Below are positions 22,887-34,211 of a stretch of DNA of 64,000 bases, piece after piece. Position 1 is the stretch's first letter. Each line of letters starts with the position of its first letter. The position numbers and the translations under genes were made by a program. The notes below the pieces were generated by a model. It searched no databases, was not told where the DNA came from, and was given only the letters and a program-made list of their open reading frames with translations. The DNA is taken from contig NW_026262593.1 in assembly GCF_021869535.1 (NCBI RefSeq), forward strand, positions 53,617,318 through 53,681,317, written 5' to 3'. The stretch is from Mytilus californianus. Its lineage: Eukaryota > Mollusca > Bivalvia > Mytilida > Mytilidae.

Positions 22887-25239
22887 TAGACATGGTATTG
22901 CATTGTGGGAAAATAATTGTTATTCATAGGTCTGCTTAGACAAATGATCTTTTAGATATTGGCAAGACGCACACTGTAATGAATGAGGATTGATGTTGGA
23001 TTTCTAAATTCATGTTTTGCTTTATTTTGAATGGATCAAGTTAATAAAACTTGTCTTTTCATTTTTCAAGATTTCTTAAAAGTAAAAATTATATGATAAA
23101 TGCTTATTGATTATTTTGAGAAAAAATAATAAACAAATAGAATTTAATGTTTATAGAAAAATTACGGCAGTTGTGTTATAACTGTAGTTGAAAAAAAATA
23201 GATCTTAAATCTATATCCAGTTTGAAACTATCATGTATATTATGTTGATCTGTGTGTTTTTCTATATAGATGTACATTATCTTACCTTATTTATTGATGT
23301 GTGTATATATGTGTGTGTGTGTTTGTGTGTTCCATAAATGACTCCTTCAAGATAAAAGTTGGCTTTTTAAAAATGGTATGCAGCTACATTATTTAATTCA
23401 TGGACCATCTATAAACAGAAGTTGTATTCCTTTTCTCATAAGTATAGTCATTAAACATGATTACATGCACCCCATTTATTTACTGTATGTACACCCTTGT
23501 ACAGATCAAACAGCATTTTGGTCCAGACATTATCAAAATCACAAGGGAAACCAGAATCTCTACCAACAATCTAAGGTCACATTAACTGCACATAGATTAG
23601 TTTTTGAAGGGAAATCAAGAATCTTGTGGCAAATTTCAAATTCATTTTGCCTGGTATGGTGAGTCTTGTACTTCTTCTATTAAGGTGTTAAGCAATCTTA
23701 ACAACCCATGGGTGCTGGCCTTGCACCATCAGTAGGCAGAGTTTATGGTGAACTACAGTACATCTTCCATGGATCTTTTCATTACGATATGTCCACAGAG
23801 TGGCAAACTTATAAATGGTACCATGTAGCAGTTTTTGTGAGTACACATATTGTTTCTTTTCTTTTATCATAAGAATTTACCTTTCAAAACTGTGGAAAAA
23901 GAAGTTTAGTTTTTGTATTCAATTTTTTCACAAAATCTTAAGATTGAATTTGAGGGGTCAAGGATAAAATGGTTGGTAGATGGATATGACAAAATGCATA
24001 CAATATTTAACTGTGTTATAGCATTCACTGTGAAAGTACATTTATTTGTGGGTTACCAATTTTCGTTAAGCTTTATCCACGAATTTAAGTGTCCCATGAA
24101 ATATAACAACTGTTTTCCAAATCAAGACATGAAAGATCCCCATTTAGGTTTGACTACATTGATGCGGGCATATAACCTAGAGAATAAATCGACTACCAGC
24201 AAATGCACTATGAATTATATATACAACTTCAGACTGGATTTTACTCATTTAATCTTTTTAAAAAAGTTTAAACTATGTGACTTTTAACCTTTTAATTCTC
24301 ATGAAAAATAAGTTTTGATTGACAAAAGTCAGACTTCCGGTGTTGATATGCGATTATGAAGTGTTCATTTTATCTCCTCATAATTAGATTTTTGTACTGT
24401 GATATATTGGGATTGCATTGTATACAGAATATAGCAAGAAGAAACAAATTTAGATTCTATTTGATATTAGTGTGATTGATATTGTAAGTATATTACAAAC
24501 AATTATTAGGAAGGAATCATTTTTATACTTTTATAGTAATGTAGATGAACAAATAAAACAGAAATGTTTTGTTTTGGTCTTTTGAAAACTACTATGAATT
24601 TAGGTTTAATAGTTCACAGTCAGGTGTGGAAGTTTTCTGTTAGGAAATCATAGTAGCTGTGAATCAAAGCAATTTCTGACAGCATTCTTTGTCATTTTCA
24701 AATTGTTTGATTATCAAACCAGCCTCTTGCCACTTGACTTGTTGTCCATATGATAACAGATTGGTCTTTATGTCCTGCATAAAAAATTTCACCAATTTAC
24801 CAAGTCAATATCTGCTGTTTTTTTTTTCTCATTTGATATGTTCAAGTAGATCATAACCCAACAGAAGTACATGTTGGCTTTTACTGAGAACACAATTAAA
24901 TTTTTTCACCAAATTTTAAATTTATTTTCTGGATTAAAGAAAGACTTGAAAATGAATCCTGATATCGGAACAGTTGCCTAACTCGCCTTATTTTTGATGC
25001 ATTAGTGTAAATCAACCAAATTTTCTTTATTGCACATCCTGGCTATTGAATTTTCTTGGGTGTTCGACCCATGCAGATTCTGTGGACTATGTTCTTATAA
25101 ATACACACTGTTCTTTGTTCATTTTCTATAGAATTAATTTAAGATTCCATCAAGTAACTGAAGTACACTTATAACATTCCTAACATTGTTTTGAAAAGGA
25201 TTTATTGACCAAGTGAATAAGTCTGATTGAAAGACTTAA

Positions 25240-25833
25240 GGGCATATGATACAGTTTTCATCCCACGGTGAACTTTTTACGAAAATTTGCATACAAGCTA
25301 TTTTTTTTACCTAGAAAATTCAAATATGTAATAAAAAATATACCTTCATGTGCTACTTTTAGAGATAGACGGGGTCAAAATATTGGACAATTGCTCAAAA
25401 TTTAGGTTTCTTTGAAATATCTATCCTTTGGACAGTCATACCCAACTTTTTTGTTTCAAAGATAAACACAAGCGGATTTCTGTAAATCATTTGGAATATC
25501 TTCTTTACATAATTATGCTCTGAATTTGTGAACAATTCTTTGGATTTAGTATTTTTTATTAAATTTGCATGATTTTAGGAAAAAAAACAGGCATTTTTTG
25601 CTGTATATTTATTGAATTTCAAAAAAATCCATCAGTGTTTTGTTCTTAAAAATTGGTTCAAATAATCAAGCCAAATGTCATTTTCAAAAAGAGGGGTTCA
25701 TGTACTCGTTCTCACGCTAAAGATTAAAATCAGTAAATTGCATCTTTTCCTGTTATGTCATAGTTTGACGTTGCAAAAAAAACATTTTATGTTAGGAACA
25801 TCATTACCTCCTCTCTATCTGTATTGTATGCCC
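25240..25833. mobile_element. 594-bp TTAA-flanked TIR element
   Basis: The ends gggcatatgatacag and ctgtattgtatgccc are inverted, flanked by TTAA at 25236-25239 and 25834-25837. No ORF of note inside. TTAA suggests mobilisation by a piggyBac-like transposase. Confidence 0.75.
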
Positions 25834-27102
25834 TTAACATGACCTTAAAAAATAATTAAGATCAAAATGGCCTGTACTGGTGTTATTTTCACGGTTGACT
25901 GTAATTTGGTCAAGCAATTATTGGACTGTTCAAGCAATTGTATTTTTGCTTAAATAAAAGCATTGAATTTATATCTGAATTTACTGCAATTGTATAAAGT
26001 GATATTGTTTCAGGAATGAAATCCCTCATGCACATATTTTTATTATGCACTTGAAGGTTGTGTAACATGTATATTGTTGTTATGAATATATTTGTTATTT
26101 TGTTGTAAATGATGTATGAAATTTTATATTGTAAATTTCTTTGATGAAAACTATTAATGATAACTAGTCATTTAAGCTCAATATGGAAATAAGAAGACAT
26201 TTCTGATTTATTATGTGACAACTGCCAGTATGATTAATTATTAAGGATTTTTTAATTACTATGAGGTGATGATCATTTGATATTCTGGATTTTTAAACAT
26301 GATAATTTGACTCAAGTAATCCCCCTGTGGATGTTTGAATAACTTTGTTGCAAAATTTTGTTTAACTTAAAATAACAGGTTATTTAATTGTTTCGTAAAA
26401 AATAACGTTAATAGGGGCTCATTTGTTGTTCTGAAAATTAGAAAATTCTATGTTAAACAATCAGTAAAACTTTGATGGATCATAACTTTATTTTAGAAAT
26501 ATTCTGCCTTATTGATGGAAAAATTTACTAAAATAATGTGAAAATTGACAATAGATTAGGCTGGATCCGGTACTAATTATTAATATTGATATATTTTCAT
26601 TCAGAAAATTATTCAAGCTAGAGGTTTCATTTATACTGCAATGAATCAATTATATCAAGGTTTTATTTCTTTTGTATTAAATTATTTTTTATTGTGTAAA
26701 AGATAGTTTGTTCAGATTTTCTTACATTTTTATTACCTTTTTAGCATCATTTTGTAGCTTTACATATATTTAACTTTTCTCGAGCGTGATTTGCCAAATT
26801 AGAAAATAAAAAAATTCAGTAATCTATTTAATCAGAGATTAAATTTAAATGTCTTTATAGTCTTGATTGAATTTTACTACTATTCTAAATTTTGTAGATC
26901 ATTTCCTTGTTGAAAACGAAATTTTTAATAAATGCACTTTTTGCAGGTTAATTTAATGCATCTGATAGATTTGTCCTTGTCTTTAAACCTATTGCACAAA
27001 CAAAAGATTTGACAATCTCCCTTGTAGCCAGTGGAAGATTATAAAAGGGCAACAATGATAGGATGATTTGTTATTTTTAATCCAGCAGTTAATTTCACAT
27101 AA

Positions 27103-27476
27103 AGGATGTTCGCTACTCTGTCTTAAAATAACAAGCTTTTTAATAGACTGTTATGAATTGAAAGTATATGAATAAAGGAATGGAATAATCAGAAAAAAAT
27201 TGAAGGGTCTGTGGGCTTTTTATCAACATATAAGCCATTGAAAATTTGGCGGGAAGTGATTCTCACTAGATTTTGTCATACATTTAACATTGGCACCTTT
27301 TTTCTTTTAAAAACTATGAAAAAATAACAAGGATATTTCAAATATAGCTTTTTGAATTATATATAAAAAAATTATGGAAAGAAAAGTAGGGGTTTGCGGG
27401 CAAAATATTTAATGGCACTACACGAATAAACTGAATATCTGGCAAAAATTCAAAAACAAGGGGAGCGAACATCCTT
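27103..27476. mobile_element. ~374-bp MITE with aggatgttcgct TIRs
   Basis: aggatgttcgct at the left and agcgaacatcct at the right are perfect inverted repeats, flanked by TAA on both sides, as for PIF/Harbinger-type elements. Non-coding. Confidence 0.75.
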
Positions 27477-27620
27477 AATTAGTTTAAATTATGATGAATT
27501 CAGGATTAAAAATGCAATTTTCAGTATGTGTGTAGTTTTTAATATATATGAAAACTTATAACTTTACAGATTTTCTGTTTGGTTGTAAAATTCTGATCAG
27601 TTTAGTAGCTGAATAATTTT

Positions 27621-28635
27621 TGTTGAGCCTTCGACTTTTGTCGCAGAAAGCTCAACATAGGGATAGTGATCCGGCGGCGGCGTTAGCTAACTTCTTAAAA
27701 GCTTTATATTTTAGAAGGTGGAAGACCTGGATGCTTCATACTTTGTATATGAATGCCTCATGTTACGAAGTTTCCATCTGTCACATGTCCATTGTCCTTG
27801 ACCTCATTTTCATGGTTCAGTGACTACTTGAAAAAAAAGTGTTTTTTTTTGTAATGTTAATTTCTCTCTTATTATGAGTAATAGGATAACTATATTTGGT
27901 ATGTGCGTACCTTGCAAGGTCCTCATGCCCGTCAGACAGTTTTCACTTGACCTCGACCTCGTGACATGGATCAGTGAACAAGGTTATACTGTATGCAATA
28001 GGTCTACTTTATTTGGTGTATGGAATGATTGTAAGGTGTACATGTCTAGCTGGCAGGTGTCTTCTGATCTTGACCTCATTTTCATGGTTCAGTGGTCAAA
28101 GTTAAGTTTTTGAGTTTTGGTCTTTTCTTTAATACTATTTGCAATAGGTCATCTATATTTGGTGTATGGAAATACTTTATGATGTACATGTCAGTCTTGC
28201 AGGATTTATTTGACCTTGACCTCATTTTCACGGTTCATTGCTCAGTGTTAAGTTTTTGTGTTTTGGTCTGTTTTTCTAATACTATAAGCAATAGGTCAAA
28301 TATATTTGTTGTATGGAAGGATTGCAAGCTGTACATGTCTGCCTGGCATTGTTCAACTGACCTTGACCTCATTTTCATGGTTCATTTGTCAATGTTTAGT
28401 TTTCTTGGTTAAGTCTGTATCTTAGAAACTATAAACAATAGGTCAACTATATTTAGTGTATTGAATGATTGTAAGGTGTACATGTATTTCTTGTTTGGTT
28501 TATATGACCTTGACCTCATTTTCTTGGATCATGTTAAGTGTATGTGATAGTTGTAGTAAAGCTTTATATTTAGGACTATCAACATAATATCAATGATTAG
28601 TAAAGAAGGCGAGACATTTCAGCGTGTGCACTCTT
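27621..28635 (+). mobile_element. Pearl/Helitron-like element with ~150-bp tandem core
   Basis: Head tgttgagccttcgacttttg, tcgcagaaagctcaacatag contains a gttgag/ctcaac stem, followed by a cggcggcggcg stretch and about five imperfect ~150-bp units, each with gaccttgacctcattttcat and caataggtc. It ends near aaggcgagacatttcagcgt. The 67-, 79- and 106-residue frames here are repeat artefacts. I infer a relation to bivalve 'pearl' or Helentron-type elements from the architecture. Confidence 0.7.
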
Positions 28636-29269
28636 GTTACTTTTTCAAATCATTTTGTATTTTGTACATTTTCCAAATTGAACAGTAGATTTTATACAAA
28701 CACTTGTTTTATGAGCACTGTCTTAAAGTTGTATAAGATATAAATAGACACCTTTAAAAATAAAAATACAAATTTTATTCAAATTAGGGAAAATAGCACT
28801 TGTAATGCACCTTGTTAAAGCTTAGTGAAAATCCATCAATTTATTATATATGTCATGAAAGTTATTATAATTGGTGCTTTGGAGGACCATTATCTCAATA
28901 AAAACGAAAAGAAAATTATGGTTTGTTTTATGTTTCTCTGACTTTTCCAACCTATTGGATCTGTATTCCCCATCCAGCCCTTAACTTATACCTTTGAGGT
29001 ACCAGTATTAATGAAAAAAATACATACTTAAGGGGTGTAGCTCTATATACATTATCACCCTGCACACTTTTTAGTAATACCCCATTAATATAATGACTGG
29101 TTTGCACATTGTCTGACCTCAGTGATGCCTTTAACTTTTGTTTGCAATCACTGGACTATGATTAAGGCAACTGAAATTTACCAATGTTCAAATATACCAG
29201 TTACAGCTCAGTAGATAGTAAGTTCAAGAAATAATTGTCTGCCCTGTAGTCGATGTTTTAATATTTGCA

Positions 29270-29519
29270 GGGGCCTCGGTGGCCAAGTGGTCTATGAAGT
29301 CCAACTACTGAAGCACTAGCCGGTCAACAGTGAGGTTGTGAGTTCAGTATGTGGCAGGTGCATTCCAATCCTAATTCACTAGGATTTTCAGTTATCCTAC
29401 CAAAGGTAGTTTGTTCTCTAGGGGCATTCCGTCTTCCTCCACCAATAAAAAATGTCCGCCATGATACAACCAACAGTGCTGAAAGTTGCGCTAAACACCA
29501 ACCAACCAATCAACCAATC
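29270..29519 (+). mobile_element. tRNA-derived SINE with target-site duplication
   Basis: The 5' head ggggcctcggtggccaagtg has an A-box-like tggccaagtgg, and ~60 bp later a B-box-like ggttgtgagttc, resembling a Ser/Leu-type tRNA. The body has gggcattccgtcttcctcca and the tail gcgctaaacaccaaccaacc aatcaa. The flanking direct repeat aatatttgc lies at 29260-29268 and 29520-29528. About 250 bp, plus orientation. Confidence 0.88.
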
Positions 29520-29929
29520 AATATTTGCGAGGATTTATGATACAGATGTTTGTTAATTCACTATCCATGAATTAATTGCCACATGATTTATTGATTCACA
29601 TGATTCATTCCCTAATACATACAATTGTACAAAAAAAAAAGGTTATCTGAAATTTTTCCTTAGACTTTAGAGGTTTTGTTATTCTTGTAAGCCAATTTTG
29701 TCTTCCAATATTTATACATCATGGACTTTCCTAACTCTTGGCGAGGAGAATTTCTGATAAAAAATGTAAATACCGTCAAAGGCTTAGCTCCATATACACT
29801 ATCACTCTGTGCCGTACTCTTCTTTGGATCAATGTGAAAAAATACAATTTATCAGGAAATTAGTATTCATATATAACTGTTCAAATTAATTGTTAACACT
29901 AGTTATTGACGAGTTATCTTCAGGCCCAT

Positions 29930-30380
29930 ATGTTATGCTCCCTTAACTCCAAAAAGCACGTCAAAGATGTCATGATGCAACTGTTTGCTGGAATATTTAC
30001 ACTTTTTACTTTCCAGTTATGTATGTGACAACCTGATCTCTCTTGAAAATCCCTACCAAACTTTACAGCCCAACTACGGAGTATTAAGCCATAAAAGAAA
30101 AAAGTAAAATCACAAAAATACCGAACTGCAAGGAAAATTGAATTCGGAAAGTCCCTTGTCAAATGGCAAAATCAAAAGCTCAAACAGACATAATAGCTAA
30201 AAATGTCAAAAATAGGGCTACAGCAGTCAACATTGTGTTATAATCTTAATAGCTACAAAAACAAACAAATATGTCAACAAAGAAAAACAAAATGGCTTAT
30301 AGACAAAGCACATAAGCAAAAATGAAAGACAAGAATACAAAACATTACCACAGCACAACAACACATCGGAGGGAGGCGTA
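29930..30380 (-). repeat. Dispersed mussel repeat (cggtatttttgtgattttac family), inverted
   Basis: On the plus strand it reads gtaaaatcacaaaaataccg, aattcggaaagtcccttgtc, aaatggcaaaatcaaaagct. This is the reverse complement of a mussel-wide repeat whose other half resembles family C (ggagttcggtattttt). Confidence 0.55.
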
Positions 30381-31499
30381 AGTCCCGCAAAAAGGATATT
30401 ACCAAAAATGGACTAAACAGTAAAGGTTAATAAATTACAAAGACAAATAAAAGAACAGTATAACACGTAATTAAGATGATCAACAACGTCAGTATGTAGA
30501 ATCTTCTTCAAGACCATCATGTAATATTTGCGAAGTTGATACGGAATATTTATCAACAAGGTCTTGGTATATTTACTTTTTTGACATATCTTTGGTTCAT
30601 CAACTTTCTGCTCAGACACTACTGGTGACGTTTTATAAAGTTTGTGTAGCAGCTGCAGTAATTTTTTAATGCTAATATTAATGCCAGGACCTCTTCAAAT
30701 CATATAGCTGACCAAATTTTGTTTTTCTTTTTTAACATTTTTGTCTGTTGGTAATTTTCTTTTTTTGCCATGGCGTTATCAGTTTATTTTCGACCTATGA
30801 GTTTGAAGTCACTTTGGTGTCTTTCGCCTCTAATAACTATTATTTTTGTATTCTCTAGCTTGCTCCGAGCTATAGATAATGGGCTTTTGGCACATGTGAT
30901 TATAGTCATCCAGAGACATACATGTGATATACACATGTATATATTTATACACGTCTCTGAGTAATCATTTCTATTGGAAGTGCATAAACTATCGTGCAAC
31001 TGAATTTATTTTTATTATCACTTGTACTATCTTCATCTAAAAACTTCAGAAATTCACTGAATAATATTAAGATAAAATATTTACATAAACATAAACATTT
31101 TATATTTACTCAAACGGACTAACGAAATTCAAGCATATAGACTTTTGGTCGGTTGTTTTTTGTTGGTAATTTTCTAGATAGGAAGCATCAACCACTCGTG
31201 AGAAACGTCAACTTTAATAAAATTAGCCAAATACTAGAAAAAATCAAACTGCATCGTTTTGTGTTTAGTGAAGAAAAAAAAACAGTTTTAGGATGCTAGT
31301 TAAATAAATATAAGGACTGGCTTACACACAAAGTAACCCAAATATGACCTTGACTTTTTATTTGTCATCACTAGCTTTGACCAGTTCTAGTGCGAGGAAT
31401 TATATGCATTGAGCCTATCTTTCAATATTTTCAAGGATATTTATGAAATGTCTGTTCATAAATATCAAAGCTCACCTACTAATTTTGACAATATAACGG

Positions 31500-31830
31500 A
31501 AGTATAAACAACTGTCATACAAGGGAGGTTAAGCTAGTTATAAATCCAGCCTGGTTTAACCCACCAGTCCCTTCGGGAAATGCCTGTACCAAGTCAGGAA
31601 TATGAAATTTGTTTTCCATTCGTTCTTTTGGTTGATTTATATAAAAAAATATATGTGGTATGATGGCCAATGAGACAACCCTTCACAAGAGGCCAAATGA
31701 CACAGCAATTAACAACTATAGGTCACCGTACGGCTTTCAACCATGAATAGTCGGTCTGGCATTGATTTTGTCAGTTTTTATAGACTTACTCTTGTGAATT
31801 TACCTGGAGTTCGGTATTTTTGTTACTACT
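31500..31830 (+). repeat. Family C copy interrupted by a family A fragment
   Basis: 31522-31640 (gaggttaagctagttataaa ... ttcttttggttgat) and 31768-31830 (attttgtcagtttttataga ... ggagttcggtatttttgtta) are continuous in the copy at 38716-38830. Here they are separated by family A sequence (31640-31750, ggtatgatggccaatgagac). Confidence 0.65.
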
Positions 31831-32044
31831 TTTTGTCGTGAATTTGAATGCCTCATGATTCATCAATATTGCTTAAAATTTACAAAAAATAAAACCTTCC
31901 CATCAAATTTGACTTAAGATGGTATTGAGCTTTCTTGTTAGCCATTTAATCTCACAATATCTTCATGCATCATGGGCTTTCCTAGCTGTTTCCTATGCCA
32001 AGTAAAGTGACTAATATCTGTAAACTGTACACTGCTATTTCAGG

Positions 32045-33080
32045 TTAGGTTGAAGGTTGGCGCTTGTTAAAACGTTTAAACCCGCTGCATTTGTTTGCAC
32101 CTATCCTAAGTCAGGAACCTGTTGTTCAGTGGTTGTCGTTTGTAGATGTGGTTCATAAGTGTTTCTCGTTTCTCGTTTTTGTCGAGCCTTCCACTTTTGT
32201 CGAAAAAGCGAGACATAGCGATCCTACATTCCGTCGGCGTCGTCGTCGTCGTCGTCGTTGTCGTCGGCGGCGTCCACAAATATTCACTCTGTGGTTAAAG
32301 TTTTTGAAATTTTAATAACTTTCTTAAACTATCCTGGATTTCTACCAAACTTGGACAGAAGCTTGTTTATGATCATAAGATAATATTCAAAAGTAAATTT
32401 TGTAAAAAAAAAATTCCATTTTTTCCGTATTTTACTTATAAATGGACTTAGTTTTTCTGCCATGAAACATTACATTCACTCTGTAGTTAAAGTTTTTGAA
32501 ATTTTAATAACTTTCTTAAACTATCCTGGATTTCTACCAAACTTGGAAAGAAGCTTGTTTATGATCAAAAGATAGTATCCAGAAGTAAATTTTGTAAAAA
32601 AGTAAAAAAAAAAATCCATTTTTTACGTATTTTACTTATAAATGGACTTAGTTTTTCTTCCAGTTAACATTACATACAGTCTGTACTTTAATTTTTTAAA
32701 ACATTTATTAGATTCATAAACCATCCTGGATTTTTACCAAACTTTGACAGAAGCTACTTACAATCAAAAGATAGTATAGAGAGGAATATTTTTATTAATT
32801 TTTTTCCTCATTTTTGTTGAGCCTGCGATTAACAGCAAAAGTAAGCGAGACACTGGGTTCCGCGGAACCCTTACGAATTTTTCTAGTTTATATAGATTGG
32901 ACCGTTGGTTTTCCTGATTGAATTGTTTTACACTAGTCATTGTGGGGCCCTTTATAGCTTGCTGTTCGGTGTGAGCCAAGGCTCTGTGTTGAAGGCCATA
33001 CTTTGACCTATAATTGTTTACGTTTTACACATTATGACTTTCTCACTCATACCACATCTTCTTATTTCTATATAATAGAT
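32045..33080 (-). repeat. Full-length family A copy (inverted), split by a pearl-like insertion
   Basis: 32064-32180 (aaacgtttaaacccgctgca, tgtttgcacctatcctaagt) and 32884-33080 (tatatagattggaccgttgg ... taccacatcttcttattt) are the two halves of one family A element. The uninterrupted order is seen on the other strand at 55947-56290. The insert is 32181-32883. Confidence 0.8.
32181..32883 (+). mobile_element. Pearl/Helitron-like element, GTC microsatellite and ~180-bp tandem core
   Basis: Head gtcgagccttccacttttgt, cgaaaaagcgagacatagcg, then (gtc)n, then about three ~180-bp units starting ttcactctgtagttaaag. The tail is gcgagacactgggttccgcg gaaccc, a perfect hairpin gggttccgcggaaccc, ending ttacgaattttt. 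The same family is at 52904-53925. The insertion point in family A lies between tctcgttttt and tatatagatt. Confidence 0.8.
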
Positions 33081-33239
33081 ACAGAAAATCTGACACGACT
33101 TTAAATATTCTCCCCTTTTGTTTACTGCATTTGCTTTATGAATTCAAAATAGAATCTAACCTTTCAAAAATTTTAAGTAAAATCCCAGGCTCTAGCTTAT
33201 AACATAAATAAAGGCAATAATAGTATAACGCTGTTCAAT

Positions 33240-33420
33240 AGTCATAAATCGATTAAGCGAAAACAAATCCGGGTAACAAACCAGAACCGAGGGAAACACA
33301 TCAACTATGAGAGAAACACAACGGAACAACAGAAACACTGAAGTGGTACAAAAACAAACGCCAACATACATAGAAACGGACTATTTGAAAACAATTGCCA
33401 TATTCCTGGCTTACTAATAG
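33240..33420 (+). repeat. Dispersed mussel repeat (gggaaacacatcaac family)
   Basis: aacaaaccagaaccgaggga, aacacatcaactatgagaga, aacaacagaaacactgaag ... attgccatattcctggctt. I recognise this word order from mussel genomic repeats; no coding potential. Confidence 0.5.
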
Positions 33421-33555
33421 TTTTGCCAGAGCGTACTAGAAATTAATGATATTGTGGGGACAATGTAGACTGATAGCCTAGATACGTTGATATCTAGAAG
33501 TTCTTATTCGCATACAACCTGATATCAGAGGCGTCGTCGGGAGATCAACTTTTTG

Positions 33556-33625
33556 GATTCGAGCGTCACTGATGAGTCTAAAAGTTTTAAAAGTTTAAAA
33601 GACAAACCGGCCGTCTGTCGTACAA
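33556..33625 (+). ncRNA. Degenerate hammerhead-ribozyme-like motif
   Basis: gagcgtcactgatgagtct ... agacaaaccggccgtctgtcgt. CTGATGAG is intact and a GTCT/AGAC stem II closes an enlarged loop, but the CGAAA box reads CAAAC, losing a core G. A GTC cleavage triplet and a partial stem I (GCGTCA with TGTCGT) follow. Probably inactive. Confidence 0.5.
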
Positions 33626-34138
33626 ATTATAAGCCTGGAATCTTTGGTGGGTTCTTTTTACTTATATTTATATTCATTATACGACATATAAGACGTTCGA
33701 AGACATGGTATAAAGAATGATAAAACATGTTTCATAATTGAGTTTCACCCATTCAGACACACACAATTCAAATTGTTAAAGAACAATTGCTGAAAAAAAA
33801 ATGTGGCAAACGTCTGGATGATAAGTCCAAATACTTAAGCAATTAAGAAGTTAATTTGCCTCTTTAAGTATATCTTTACGTGTTTAAGTCATTGTCTCAC
33901 CGACGTGTACTAAGTCTTGATGTTTCAATTTTTTGTTTTTGTTATTCTCATTAAAAGCAAGAATTTTATATTCAAATATGTTTTGCTATTAAATATCTTA
34001 CAATCTATTTGATTATTGAAAACATTGACACGTAATGTTTCTTTTTTACATTCTGAGCAGCGAAACAGCTTTTGTTTTTAGTACATAATATTTACAATAG
34101 CAGTAAATAAAGTGTTTTTAAAAACCTGTCTTTGATCA

Positions 34139-34144
34139 TTTATT
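34139..34144 (-). terminator. Candidate poly(A) signal of the 34212-35906 gene
   Basis: tttatt on the plus strand reads AATAAA on the minus strand, about 70 bases after the stop codon. The paralogue has the same arrangement. Confidence 0.6.
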
Positions 34145-34211
34145 ATAAACAAATACATCTAGTTTTGATTACGAAAAAGTGTTGGATGTAAATAACAATT
34201 ACGATTCTAGA

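Larger units (their letters stand above)
20746..29259. other. Gene-free, AT-rich region downstream of DNAJC16
   Basis: No supported coding exon. It may include the DNAJC16 3' UTR, whose polyadenylation site I could not place. Recognised inside: a 32-bp direct-repeat-bounded insert (21028-21492), a TA-flanked MITE (22667-22886), a GT-rich microsatellite (23299-23330), a TTAA-flanked element (25240-25833), a TAA-flanked element (27103-27476) and a pearl/Helitron-like element (27621-28635). The rest looks unique. Confidence 0.6.
29520..34138. other. Gene-free repeat-rich region upstream of the first B-box gene's 3' end
   Basis: Contains dispersed mussel repeats at about 29930-30380 and 33240-33420, family C with a family A insert (31500-31830), an inverted family A copy split by a pearl-like element (32045-33080), and a degenerate hammerhead motif (33556-33625). 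30400-31490 and 33650-34138 show nothing I can name. Confidence 0.6.

Noticed and set aside
23378-24287. 94- and 124-codon plus-strand frames downstream of DNAJC16
   Set aside because: No recognisable domain, low-complexity usage, and the second overlaps a partial TIR repeat.
27620-28412. Frames with repeated DLDLIFMV segments
   Set aside because: Translation of the ~150-bp tandem units of a pearl-like element.
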